NCBI GenBank assembly: GCA_964645155.1
Contig: CAZYBG010000055.1
Location: forward strand, 1 to 20,177
Direction of reading: 5' to 3'
From: CAZYBG01 sp964645155
Lineage (GTDB): Bacteria > Pseudomonadota > Alphaproteobacteria > Rhodobacterales > Rhodobacteraceae
DNA: 20,177 nt
The notes under the pieces are model-generated. The model saw nothing but the letters and a program-made list of their open reading frames with translations. It had not been told where the DNA came from and made no database searches. Positions 7,149-14,469 of this stretch are shown here, one piece after another (positions within the stretch are counted from its first letter, which is position 1; each line of letters starts with the position of its first letter). Both the position numbers and the translations under genes were made by a program.

Positions 7149-8065
7149 TGGGCCCGGACTTCGTCATCCTCTCGCTGGTGCCCATGCTGATCGGCATCTT
7201 CGCGGCGGTCGCCTGCGCTCTGCCCGGGAACTTCCTTGTCCTGCGACGACAGGCCCTGATCGGCGACGCGATCAGCCATGTCGTCCTGCCGGGCATCGTC
7301 GTGGCGTTCCTGCTCACGGGATCGGTATCGTCGATGCCAATGCTGCTCGGCGCGGCCGGCGCGGCGATCGTGGCGGTGGCTCTGATCGAGGGAATACGGC
7401 GCCTCGGCCGGATCGAGACCGGCGCAGCGATGGGCGTGGTCTTCACCGCCATGTTCGCCGGTGGCGTGCTGCTTCTCGACCTTTCCGACACATCGAGCGT
7501 CCATCTCGATGTGGAGCACGCCCTCTACGGCAACCTCGAAAGCCTCATCTGGATCGATGCGACCGGCTGGGCCTCGCTCCTCGACCTTGCGGCGCTCGCC
7601 GGGTTGCCGCCCGAGCTCCTGCGCGTCGCCGCGGCCCTACTGGGCACCGCGCTCTTCACCTGGGTGCTCTGGCGGCCGCTCGCCATCGCCACATTTGACG
7701 AGGGCTTCGCGCGGACCCAGGGCATTCCCGCCACGGCACTCGGGCTGGCGCTCGTGCTGGTCGCGGCGGTCGCCGCGGTGGCCGCATTTGACGCGGTTGG
7801 CTCGATCATCGTGATCGCGATGTTCATCTGCCCGCCAGCCGCGGCGCGGCTGATGACCAATCTGCTGGGCCGGCAGGTGGCCTGGTCTGTCGTCTTCGCG
7901 GCGGCCTCGGCGGTGATCGGCTACATCCTGGCGGGCTACGGCCCGCTCTGGCTCGGCGGCCAGGACGCCGTCAGCGCGGCGGGGATGATCGCCACCGTCT
8001 CCGGCGCCATCCTCGCGCTCGCCTGCCTCGCCGGGCCGCATCGCCGGCCGGCTTCGGCCGGTTGA
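7148..8065 (+). CDS. troD: Metal ABC importer, second permease
   Basis: The second ABC-3 permease, 305 residues, forms the membrane channel together with the longer permease. Conserved segments include NFLVLRRQALIGDAISHVVLPG (in two parts around residues 28-49), FDEGFAR (183-189) and VGSIIVIAMFICPPAAARL (217-235). About eight membrane segments are predicted. It starts at an ATG overlapping the previous stop by one base. Its stop at 8063-8065 is only 3 nt from the stop of the convergent glycerate kinase gene, so no separate terminator is visible between them. Confidence 0.95.
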   Translation: MGPDFVILSLVPMLIGIFAAVACALPGNFLVLRRQALIGDAISHVVLPGIVVAFLLTGSVSSMPMLLGAAGAAIVAVALIEGIRRLGRIETGAAMGVVFTAMFAGGVLLLDLSDTSSVHLDVEHALYGNLESLIWIDATGWASLLDLAALAGLPPELLRVAAALLGTALFTWVLWRPLAIATFDEGFARTQGIPATALGLALVLVAAVAAVAAFDAVGSIIVIAMFICPPAAARLMTNLLGRQVAWSVVFAAASAVIGYILAGYGPLWLGGQDAVSAAGMIATVSGAILALACLAGPHRRPASAG

Positions 8066-8068
8066 CGC

Positions 8069-9334
8069 TCAGCCGGGCGGCAGCACGAGGACCGCACGGA
8101 AGTCGTTCACGTTGGTCAATGTCGGCCCGGTGACCACCTGGTCGCCCAGCGCGCCGAAGAAGCCGTGCGCATCGTTCGCGGCCAGCGCCGTGGCCGGATC
8201 CCGGCCAAACGCCGCCGCGCGGGCCAGTGTGTCGGGCGCGACCTGCGCCCCGGCGACCTCGGCCGCGCCATCGACACCGTCGGTGTCGCAGGCAAGCGCG
8301 TGGATCCCCGCGGCGCCATCGAGCGCGAGCGCGAGCGCCAGGCAGAATTCGGCGTTCGGCCCGCCGATGCCCTCGCCCCGGCGCGTCACGGTGAGTTCCC
8401 CGCCGGAGAGGAGGACGACGGGCCGGTCGCCCGGGCGCAGCGCCCTGCGCATGCCAAGTGCAAGGGCGGCCTGGGCGGCCGCGACATCCCGCGCCTCGCC
8501 CTCGATCGCGTCGCCGAGAAGCCGGACCTCGGCGCCTTCGGTCTCGGCGAGCGCGGCGGCCGCCGCGAGCGACTGCGACGGCGCGGCAAAGACCACATTG
8601 GTCACCCGCGCCAGTCGCGCGTCGCCCGGCGGCACGACCCCGGAGCGGCCGGAAAGCACGGCCTCGACCGAGCGCGGCACCGCGACCCGCCAGCGATCGA
8701 TGACCGCCCGTGCATCGGCCGGCGTCGACGGGTCGCCCACCGTGGGGCCCGACCCGATGAAGGCGGGGTCGTCGCCCGGCACGTCGGACAGCAGGAGCGC
8801 CAGCATCCGGGCTGGATGGGCGGCCGCCGCAAGCTGACCGCCCTTTACGCGGCTCAGGTGCTTGCGCACCGTGTTCATCCGGTCGATCGGCGCGCCGCAG
8901 GCCAGCAGGGCCGCGTTGACCGCGCGCTTTTCCTCGAGCGTGATCGCGCCGGCCGGCGCCACCAGAAGCGCTGATGCGCCGCCCGAGATCAGCGCGAGGA
9001 CGAAGTCGCCCTCGCCGAGCCCCGACAGCAGCGCAAGCATCCGGCGGGTCGCCTGCTCGCCCGCGGCATCCGGCACCGGATGCGCGGCCTCGACGATCTC
9101 GATGCCCCGGCAGGGACGCCCGTAGCCGTAGCGCGTGATGACGAGCCCCTCGCACGGACCCCATGCCGCCTCCACCGCCTCGGCCATCCGCGCCGAAGCC
9201 TTGCCCGCGCCGATCACCACGATCCGGCCGGCAGGCCGCGGCGGAAGGTGCCCGGCAAGGCTGCGCATCGGGTCGGCCACATCGACAGCGCGGTCGAACA
9301 AGGCGCGCAGGAAGGCGCTCGGATCAAGAGGCAT
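8069..9334 (-). CDS. ttuD: Glycerate 2-kinase (TtuD/GckA, MOFRL family)
   Basis: It phosphorylates D-glycerate to 2-phosphoglycerate with ATP, feeding lower glycolysis from glyoxylate, tartrate or serine routes. The protein has 421 residues from the ATG at 9334, the usual size; a GTG at 9343 would add three. Family marks in order: VVIGAGKAS with the active-site lysine K45, ISGGASALL (117-125), RVKGGQLA (162-169), LLSDVPGDDP (181-190), GSGPTVGDPST (194-204), LLSGGELTVT (308-317), then the MOFRL domain with GPNAEF (325-330) and DTDGVDG (350-356). It is convergent with the metal importer and does not obviously share its function. A possible 57-residue frame lies 77 nt upstream on the same strand. 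Confidence 0.95.
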   Translation of the reverse strand: MPLDPSAFLRALFDRAVDVADPMRSLAGHLPPRPAGRIVVIGAGKASARMAEAVEAAWGPCEGLVITRYGYGRPCRGIEIVEAAHPVPDAAGEQATRRMLALLSGLGEGDFVLALISGGASALLVAPAGAITLEEKRAVNAALLACGAPIDRMNTVRKHLSRVKGGQLAAAAHPARMLALLLSDVPGDDPAFIGSGPTVGDPSTPADARAVIDRWRVAVPRSVEAVLSGRSGVVPPGDARLARVTNVVFAAPSQSLAAAAALAETEGAEVRLLGDAIEGEARDVAAAQAALALGMRRALRPGDRPVVLLSGGELTVTRRGEGIGGPNAEFCLALALALDGAAGIHALACDTDGVDGAAEVAGAQVAPDTLARAAAFGRDPATALAANDAHGFFGALGDQVVTGPTLTNVNDFRAVLVLPPG

Positions 9335-9411
9335 CTCGTGCACCGGTCAGATCAACTTCGACCGTCACCTTGGCCGATCGCCCGGGGGCTTTCCAGCGGT
9401 GGCGCGTCCGT

Positions 9412-9585
9412 TCAGCCCCTCGGTTCCGCAGCGACCCGCGCCGAGCGGGCAACGGTCAGCGCGCCGACGACCAGTCGGCCCCAGTCCTGCGCGCGCAGCG
9501 CCGGGCTTCCGACAAGGTCGAGCGATTCGATTGCATCGTCCGCGAAGATGAGGGCCGCCGGAGGGCAGGCAAGGTCGGGCGTCAC
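9412..9585 (-). CDS. Possible small protein of 57 residues, unknown function
   Basis: A GTG start at 9585 is preceded by GAGGA about 9-10 nt upstream; the TGA is at 9412-9414. About 81% of third positions are G or C, as in neighbouring genes. The peptide begins TPDLACPPAALIFADDA, has an acidic front half and a hydrophobic middle (RLVVGALTVA), and has no recognised domain. It would be first in a short operon with the glycerate kinase, 77 nt before it. Without homologs it remains a candidate; a plain intergenic leader is the alternative. Confidence 0.4.
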   Translation of the reverse strand: MTPDLACPPAALIFADDAIESLDLVGSPALRAQDWGRLVVGALTVARSARVAAEPRG

Positions 9586-9674
9586 CGCAGATTTTCCTCA
9601 CCGGCGCGCCGATTTTCGGTCTATGTCGGGGCCGGGCCCAAGGCCCGATCTTGTTCTCTCGGGGCCTGCCGCAG
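9586..9674. promoter_or_regulatory. Divergent control region before the HMG-CoA reductase cluster
   Basis: This 89-nt region separates the minus-strand genes from the seven-gene plus-strand cluster. It contains GATTTTC twice, at 9590-9596 and 9611-9617, 21 bp apart; a perfect palindrome CGGCGCGCCG (9602-9611) between and touching the repeats; a short dyad CCGA-TTT-TCGG (9609-9619); and a hairpin CGGGCC-CAA-GGCCCG (9633-9647) just ahead of the reductase start. No clear sigma70 boxes are seen for either direction. It is presumably the main control region of the cluster, but that is inferred from position. Confidence 0.4.
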
Positions 9675-10937
9675 GTGATCGTTCCCTACCACGTGACCGA
9701 GATGCTCCGCCGCGTGCGGCAGAAGTTCGTCACCCCCGAGGATTCGGCCCGGATCGAACCCCGCCCCGGCGCCTTCCACGCGCTCAGGCCGGTCAAGACG
9801 GCGACACGGAATACCGTCCACGGCTTCTGGAGGAGCCTCGGCGCGGCAGAGCCGCCCCCGGCCCTTGCCGATCCGGCAACGCTCGAGGCTGCGCCGCTCT
9901 ACAGCCGCAACATCGAGAACCTGGTCGGCACGGTGAAGGTCCCGGTCGGGATCGCCGGTCCGCTCAGGGTCAACGGCGTCAATGCATCGGGCGACTACAT
10001 GGTGCCGCTCGCCACGACCGAGGCCGCGCTGGTCGCGTCCTACGCGCGCGGCGCGCTGGCAGCAACGCGGGCGGGCGGCGTCAGCACCGCGGTGCTGTAC
10101 GAAGGCGTCCTGCGAACGCCCGCTTTCGTGTTCGACGGCCTGCTGCAGGCCGGCCGGTTCGTCGACTGGATCTGCGGAAATGTCGACGCGCTGCGCATGG
10201 CGGCCGAGGCCACGACGCGCCACGGCAAGCTCGTCTCGATCGAACCGGCGATCGACACCAACATCGTCTTCCTGCTCTGCCGCTACACGACAGGCGATGC
10301 GGCGGGGCAGAACATGGTCACGATCGCGACCAACGCCCTCTGCGAGCACGCCATCGCCCATTGCCCGGTCGCCCCGCTCACCTGGTATGTCGAGGGCAAC
10401 TTCTCGGGCGACAAGAAGGCCTCGGCCCTCGGGACGATGACCGGGCGCGGGCGCAAGGTGTCGGCCGCGGTCACGTTGCCGGCCGAGATCGTGCGCGAGG
10501 TCTTGCACTCCACGCCTGCCGCGATGCTCGACTATGCCCGGGTGGCGAACCTCGGCGCGCTGCTTTCCGGCCAGCACGGCGCCCAGGCGCAATACGCCAA
10601 CGGCCTCGCCGCGCTCTACATCGCGACCGGGCAGGATGCAGCCTGCGTCGCCGAAAGCGCGGTCGGGTTCACGCGCATGGAAGCGCGGGGCGATGCGCTC
10701 TTCTGCTCGGTGACCATGCCCAACATCCTCGTCGGATCGGTCGGCGGCGGCACCGGCCTGCCGTCGCAGCGCGCCTCGCTCGACATCCTCGGGCTTGCCG
10801 GCCCCGGTCACGGCGCCGCGCTGGCGGAGGTTGCCGCCGCGCTCTGCCTCTGCGGCGAGATGTCGATCGTCGCGGCGATGGCGGCCGGTCACTTCACCCG
10901 CGCGCATCGCCGCCTTGCCCGCGGGCGGAGCGGGTGA
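9675..10937 (+). CDS. Class I-like hydroxymethylglutaryl-CoA reductase
   Basis: The family reduces HMG-CoA to mevalonate with two NADPH. From the GTG at 9675 the protein has 420 residues; the frame is open from a TTG at 9651, and an ATG at 9702 is also possible. I prefer 9675 because the following segment VPYHVTEMLRRVRQKF reads as one amphipathic helix. Catalytic residues, by comparison with human enzyme positions E559, K691, D767 and H866, are all present: E116 (ATTEAALVAS), K247 (GDKKAS), D321 (ATGQDA) and H411 (FTRAHRR). The substrate/cofactor segments ENLVG (from 81), PVGIAGPL (90-97) and GDAAGQNM (207-214) also match class I. There is no N-terminal membrane anchor, so it is soluble. Most alphaproteobacteria use the MEP route, and no other mevalonate gene is in the window, so its role here is unclear. 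It leads a seven-gene cluster. Confidence 0.92.
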   Translation: MIVPYHVTEMLRRVRQKFVTPEDSARIEPRPGAFHALRPVKTATRNTVHGFWRSLGAAEPPPALADPATLEAAPLYSRNIENLVGTVKVPVGIAGPLRVNGVNASGDYMVPLATTEAALVASYARGALAATRAGGVSTAVLYEGVLRTPAFVFDGLLQAGRFVDWICGNVDALRMAAEATTRHGKLVSIEPAIDTNIVFLLCRYTTGDAAGQNMVTIATNALCEHAIAHCPVAPLTWYVEGNFSGDKKASALGTMTGRGRKVSAAVTLPAEIVREVLHSTPAAMLDYARVANLGALLSGQHGAQAQYANGLAALYIATGQDAACVAESAVGFTRMEARGDALFCSVTMPNILVGSVGGGTGLPSQRASLDILGLAGPGHGAALAEVAAALCLCGEMSIVAAMAAGHFTRAHRRLARGRSG

Positions 10938-11017
10938 GGGCGGCAGGCGATGAAGCCGGCAAGCGGAACGACCCGGGCGGCGGGGCGGCGGGATTGCCAC
11001 CCCATGACGGCGCCGGG

Positions 11018-11932
11018 ATGACGTTGGCGCGCCGTCTCTGGACTTATCAGGCCGAGCGGTTTCCGCTCGCGCGGACGGTGCCGCTGCTCGCGGTATTCGC
11101 GGCGGCCGGCATCAACGTCTCGGCCCTCCTGGCCGGGCGCGATCTTCCCGGGCCTGCAGCCTACGTGACGGGCTTTGTTCTGGCTTTTTTCCTCTTTTTC
11201 CAGATGCGGGCCGCCGACGAGGTGAAGGACATCGAGGACGACCGGCGATTCCGGCCCGAGCGGCCGATCCCGCGCGGGCTCGTCTCGCTCCGCCTGATCG
11301 TGGGCCTTGCGCTGGCGGCGATCCCGCTCGCGGCCGCAACCGCGTTCGCCTGGCACCCGCCGCTCCTGTGGCTTCTGGCGCTCGCCTGGGCGTGGCTCGT
11401 GCTGATGACGGCCGAGTTCGGCGCACCCGCCTGGCTCAAGGCACGTCCCGTTCTCTATCTCGTCAGCCACATGGCCATCTTGCCGCTGATCGACCTGCTC
11501 CTCACCGGCGTCGAGTGGGTGCCCGGTGGCGGCGCCTCGCCGGCGCTCGGCCTCTTCCTCGCGTTGTCCTTCGTCAATGGCTGCGTGCTGGAGATCGGCC
11601 GGAAATGCTGGGCGCCCTCGAACGAGCGCGAAGGGGTGGAGACCTACTCCCGGCTCTGGGGGCCGCGGCGTGCGGCCGCGGGATGGGTCGGTTGCATGGC
11701 AGCGGCCGCCGCCCTTCTTGTCGCCACCGGCTGGGCGCTCGGGCATCCCGGCCCGATCGCCGCAGTCGCGGCGTTCGGCCTGGCCGTCGGGGCCGCGGTC
11801 GCGTGGCGCTTCGCGACGCGGCCCGATGGCGCGGCGGAAAGGCTGGTCGATGCCGTGGCGGGGCTCTGGGTTCTGGTATCCTATGCCGCCGCCGGCTTCG
11901 TGCCCTTCCTTGCCGGGGCAGCGGGATGGTGA
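11018..11932 (+). CDS. UbiA-superfamily membrane prenyltransferase-like protein
   Basis: An integral membrane protein of 304 residues with about eight or nine hydrophobic segments. The family transfers a prenyl or similar chain from a diphosphate to an acceptor within the membrane. The first Asp-rich motif is recognisable: RAADEVKDIEDDRRFRPERP (64-83), with D67, D71, D74 and D75 and the usual following RPIPRG. The second motif is unusual: instead of a standard DxxxD-type site there is EIGRK (192-196) followed by NEREGVETYS (202-211) and WG, rich in Glu. The start is the ATG at 11018, 80 nt after the reductase; the frame is open further upstream with no better start. It overlaps the next gene by 7 nt. 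The donor and acceptor are unknown, and a non-prenyl role cannot be excluded. Confidence 0.82.
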   Translation: MTLARRLWTYQAERFPLARTVPLLAVFAAAGINVSALLAGRDLPGPAAYVTGFVLAFFLFFQMRAADEVKDIEDDRRFRPERPIPRGLVSLRLIVGLALAAIPLAAATAFAWHPPLLWLLALAWAWLVLMTAEFGAPAWLKARPVLYLVSHMAILPLIDLLLTGVEWVPGGGASPALGLFLALSFVNGCVLEIGRKCWAPSNEREGVETYSRLWGPRRAAAGWVGCMAAAAALLVATGWALGHPGPIAAVAAFGLAVGAAVAWRFATRPDGAAERLVDAVAGLWVLVSYAAAGFVPFLAGAAGW

Positions 11933-14376
11933 CCCTCCTGGCCGCAGCCGATGCCACGGACCCATGGGTCGCCGGCGGCAAGGCCGCCGCGCTCGCACGC
12001 CTCCTCGGGTCCGGCTTCGATGTCCCGGCATTCTTCGTGATCCCGGCCGCGGCATTCAGCCCCGGTGCCGCAGGGCCCGTCCCGGCCGCCGGGCTTGCCG
12101 GGCCCTTGGCCACCGCGCTCGACCGGCTCGGCCCCGGGCCCTATGCCGTCCGCTCCTCCGGTCGGACCGAGGATGGCGCGACGGCAAGCCACGCCGGACA
12201 GTTCCGGTCCCTGCTCGATGTGCCGGCCGGCGGCGTTCTAGATGCCGCCGCCGCCGTCTGGGCTTCGGGCTTCGGCGCCGGGCCGGCCGCCTATGCCGCC
12301 CGCACCACGGGCGCCAAGGCCGAACCGCCGGCCATCATCGTCCAGCGCATGGTGCCCGCACGGGCCGCGGGCGTTGCCTTCTCGGCCGATCCGCTCACCG
12401 GGCGGCGCGACCGGTGCTTGGTCTCGGCTGTCGCCGGCCTTGGCGACCGGCTGGTCGCGGGCGATGTCGAGGGCGAGGACTGGGCGCTGGCGGCAGACGG
12501 CAGCGTCGCCGCACCACCCGTCGCCATGGTCCTGACCGAGGCTGATGCGCGCGCGGTCGCCGCGCTCGCAAGGCGCGCCGAAGCGACCTTAGGCGCGCCG
12601 CAGGACATCGAATGGGCGTTCGACGGCGAACGCCTCCTTCTCCTCCAGTCGCGGCCAATCACGACAGCCCTGCGACCTGCGGCCGCGCCGGACGACACGC
12701 TGCTCGTGCTCGACAACTCCAACATCGTGGAAAGCTATCCAGGCATCGTCAGCCCGCTCACCTATTCGTTCGCCGCCTACGCCTACGACCGTGTCTACCG
12801 CGCCTTTGTCCGCCTGCTGGGCCTCTCGCCCGGCCGGATCGCGGCAGAGGCGGCGTTGTTCCAGAACCTGCTCGCCCGCGTCGATGGCCGTCTCTACTAC
12901 AACCTTAGCAACTGGTACCGCGCGCTTTCCATGCTGCCCGGTTTCACGCTCACGAAGGAATACATGGAGGGCATGATGGGCGTGGCCGCGCCGCTACCGG
13001 CCGAACTGACCGCCCGCTTCGCCCCGGCGCCGGCGGCGGGGTGGCGCCGGGCGGTTGAAATCGCGGGCCTCGTCCGCGTGGCATTCGGGCTTGTCTGGCA
13101 GGCGATCCGGCTTCCCCTCACCCGGCGGCGCTTCTACGCGCGGGTGAACCGCGCTCTCGGCTCGGGCAAGGACCTGCGCAGCGCCAGCCTCACGGCGCTT
13201 GCGGGCGAGTACCGTGCCGTCGAGCATGATCTCCTCGACCGCTGGGACGCACCCATCGTCAACGACTTTCTCTGCATGATCGGCTTCGGCGCATCGCGAG
13301 GACTGCTCGGCCGCTGGGCAGGCGATCGCGGCCTTGCACTGCACAACGAGATGATGATCGGGCAGGGCGGCATCGTCTCGGCCGAGCCTGCGGCGCGGAT
13401 CGCCGCCATGGCGGCGCTTGTCCGCCAGCATGGTCTTGCCGATGCGCTGGCCCGCGACGGCGCCGCGGTGCTTGGCACCGTGGCCGACCTTGGCGCAGCG
13501 TTCGACGCCTACATCGCGAAGTTCGGGGACCGCTGTGTCGCCGAGCTGAAGCTCGAAAGCGTCACGCTTGCCGAGGATCCCGCGCCCCTCGTGGCGGCGA
13601 TCCTCGCGCAGGCGCGGCGCGATGTGGCGGCCGCACCGCCGGTCAGGCCGACATCTGTCGCCACCGTGCTGCCGGGCCAGCCGCTCAAGGCCCGCCTTGC
13701 CGCCGCGGTCTGCGCCTGGGCCGCCGCGCGGGTGCGCGACCGCGAGAACCTGCGGTTCGAGCGCACGCGCATCTTCGGACATGCCCGCCGCGTGTTCCTG
13801 GCGATGGGGCGCGAACTCGTGGCCCATGGCCATCTCGATGGTGCCGACGACATCTTCTTTCTGACGGTGCCCGAGGTGATGGGCGCGATCGAGGGCGGGG
13901 GGCTCGGCCAGCCGCTCGGCCCGCTCATCGCGCTCCGCCGTGCCGAGACCGAGGCGGCCCGGAGCCGCCCCGACCCGCCGGAGCGTCTGCTGGTCCGCGG
14001 CGCGGTCCTCGGCGCCATGATCGCGCCGACAGCGCCGCCCGCGCCGGCCACAGGGGCCGAGCGGCGGGGCAAGGGCTGCTCGGCGGGGACGATCCGCGCC
14101 GTGGCGCGCGTGATCCTCGACCCCCTGCAGGAAACACTCGGACCGGGCGAGGTCCTCGTCGCCCGCAATACCGATCCCGGCTGGATCGCGCTTTTCGCCA
14201 ATGCGGGCGCGATCGTCACCGAACGTGGCTCGCTGCTCTCGCACTCCGCGATCGTAGCCCGCGAACTCGGCATCCCCTGCGTCGTGGCGATCGCCGATGC
14301 GACCCGCTGGATCGGGAGCGGCGAGACGATCGAGGTCGATGGCGCAACCGGACTGGTCCGGAAGCTCGATGGGTGA
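11926..14376 (+). CDS. PEP-synthase-like / rifampin-phosphotransferase-like dikinase
   Basis: An 816-residue protein with the three-part build of rifampin phosphotransferase (about 824 residues): an ATP-binding PPDK_N domain (1 to about 250, with GGKAAALARL at 17-26, VRSSGRTED at 75-83 and LLQSRPIT at 239-246); a helical middle domain (about 260-680, with YYNLSNWYR at 324-332 and RENLRFERTRIFG at 606-618); and a C-terminal swinging His domain with VARNTDPGW (745-753) and the phospho-histidine H773 in GSLLSHSAIVARE. Such enzymes split ATP to AMP and phosphate and move the beta phosphate through His to a hydroxyl of a substrate or to pyruvate. The middle domain replaces the PEP/pyruvate barrel, so a small-molecule hydroxyl acceptor is more likely than pyruvate. 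In this cluster the acceptor may be an isoprenoid or lipid intermediate; that is inference. It starts at an ATG inside the preceding gene's end (ATGGTGA). Confidence 0.9.
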   Translation: MVTLLAAADATDPWVAGGKAAALARLLGSGFDVPAFFVIPAAAFSPGAAGPVPAAGLAGPLATALDRLGPGPYAVRSSGRTEDGATASHAGQFRSLLDVPAGGVLDAAAAVWASGFGAGPAAYAARTTGAKAEPPAIIVQRMVPARAAGVAFSADPLTGRRDRCLVSAVAGLGDRLVAGDVEGEDWALAADGSVAAPPVAMVLTEADARAVAALARRAEATLGAPQDIEWAFDGERLLLLQSRPITTALRPAAAPDDTLLVLDNSNIVESYPGIVSPLTYSFAAYAYDRVYRAFVRLLGLSPGRIAAEAALFQNLLARVDGRLYYNLSNWYRALSMLPGFTLTKEYMEGMMGVAAPLPAELTARFAPAPAAGWRRAVEIAGLVRVAFGLVWQAIRLPLTRRRFYARVNRALGSGKDLRSASLTALAGEYRAVEHDLLDRWDAPIVNDFLCMIGFGASRGLLGRWAGDRGLALHNEMMIGQGGIVSAEPAARIAAMAALVRQHGLADALARDGAAVLGTVADLGAAFDAYIAKFGDRCVAELKLESVTLAEDPAPLVAAILAQARRDVAAAPPVRPTSVATVLPGQPLKARLAAAVCAWAAARVRDRENLRFERTRIFGHARRVFLAMGRELVAHGHLDGADDIFFLTVPEVMGAIEGGGLGQPLGPLIALRRAETEAARSRPDPPERLLVRGAVLGAMIAPTAPPAPATGAERRGKGCSAGTIRAVARVILDPLQETLGPGEVLVARNTDPGWIALFANAGAIVTERGSLLSHSAIVARELGIPCVVAIADATRWIGSGETIEVDGATGLVRKLDG

Positions 14377-14400
14377 GCTACGCGCCCCGTGCCGCCTCCC

Positions 14401-14431
14401 GGCTCTCCCGGCAGCGTCTGCGGGGAGAGCC
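14401..14431 (+). promoter_or_regulatory. Strong intergenic RNA hairpin within the cluster
   Basis: GGCTCTCCC (14401-14409) pairs perfectly with GGGAGAGCC (14423-14431). Inside, after a single G-G mismatch, GCAG (14411-14414) pairs with CTGC (14418-14421) around a CGT loop, so 13 base pairs form over 31 nt. It fills much of the 93-nt gap between the dikinase and the BtaA-like gene, the longest gap in the cluster. No T-run follows, so it is not an intrinsic terminator; an mRNA-stability, processing or attenuation role is possible. Confidence 0.6.
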
Positions 14432-14469
14432 CGGCTGCGCCACCCGCCGAGCCGAAGGTGCGCCGTGCG

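Noticed and set aside
8066..8068. A terminator between the metal importer and glycerate kinase.
   Set aside because: The convergent stop codons are only 3 nt apart and no hairpin with a T-run is visible.
9080..11017. Long open plus-strand frame upstream of and continuous with the UbiA-like gene (total 950 codons from 9080).
   Set aside because: Up to 11017 it overlaps the glycerate kinase on the other strand and the HMG-CoA reductase in another frame, and its translation is Arg/Pro/Gly-rich without domains. It is an artefact of high GC content.
11368..11925. Upstream open extension of the dikinase frame within the UbiA-like gene.
   Set aside because: The extension is Arg-rich and non-homologous; the ATG at 11926 gives the natural family N-terminus and an overlap typical of coupled genes.
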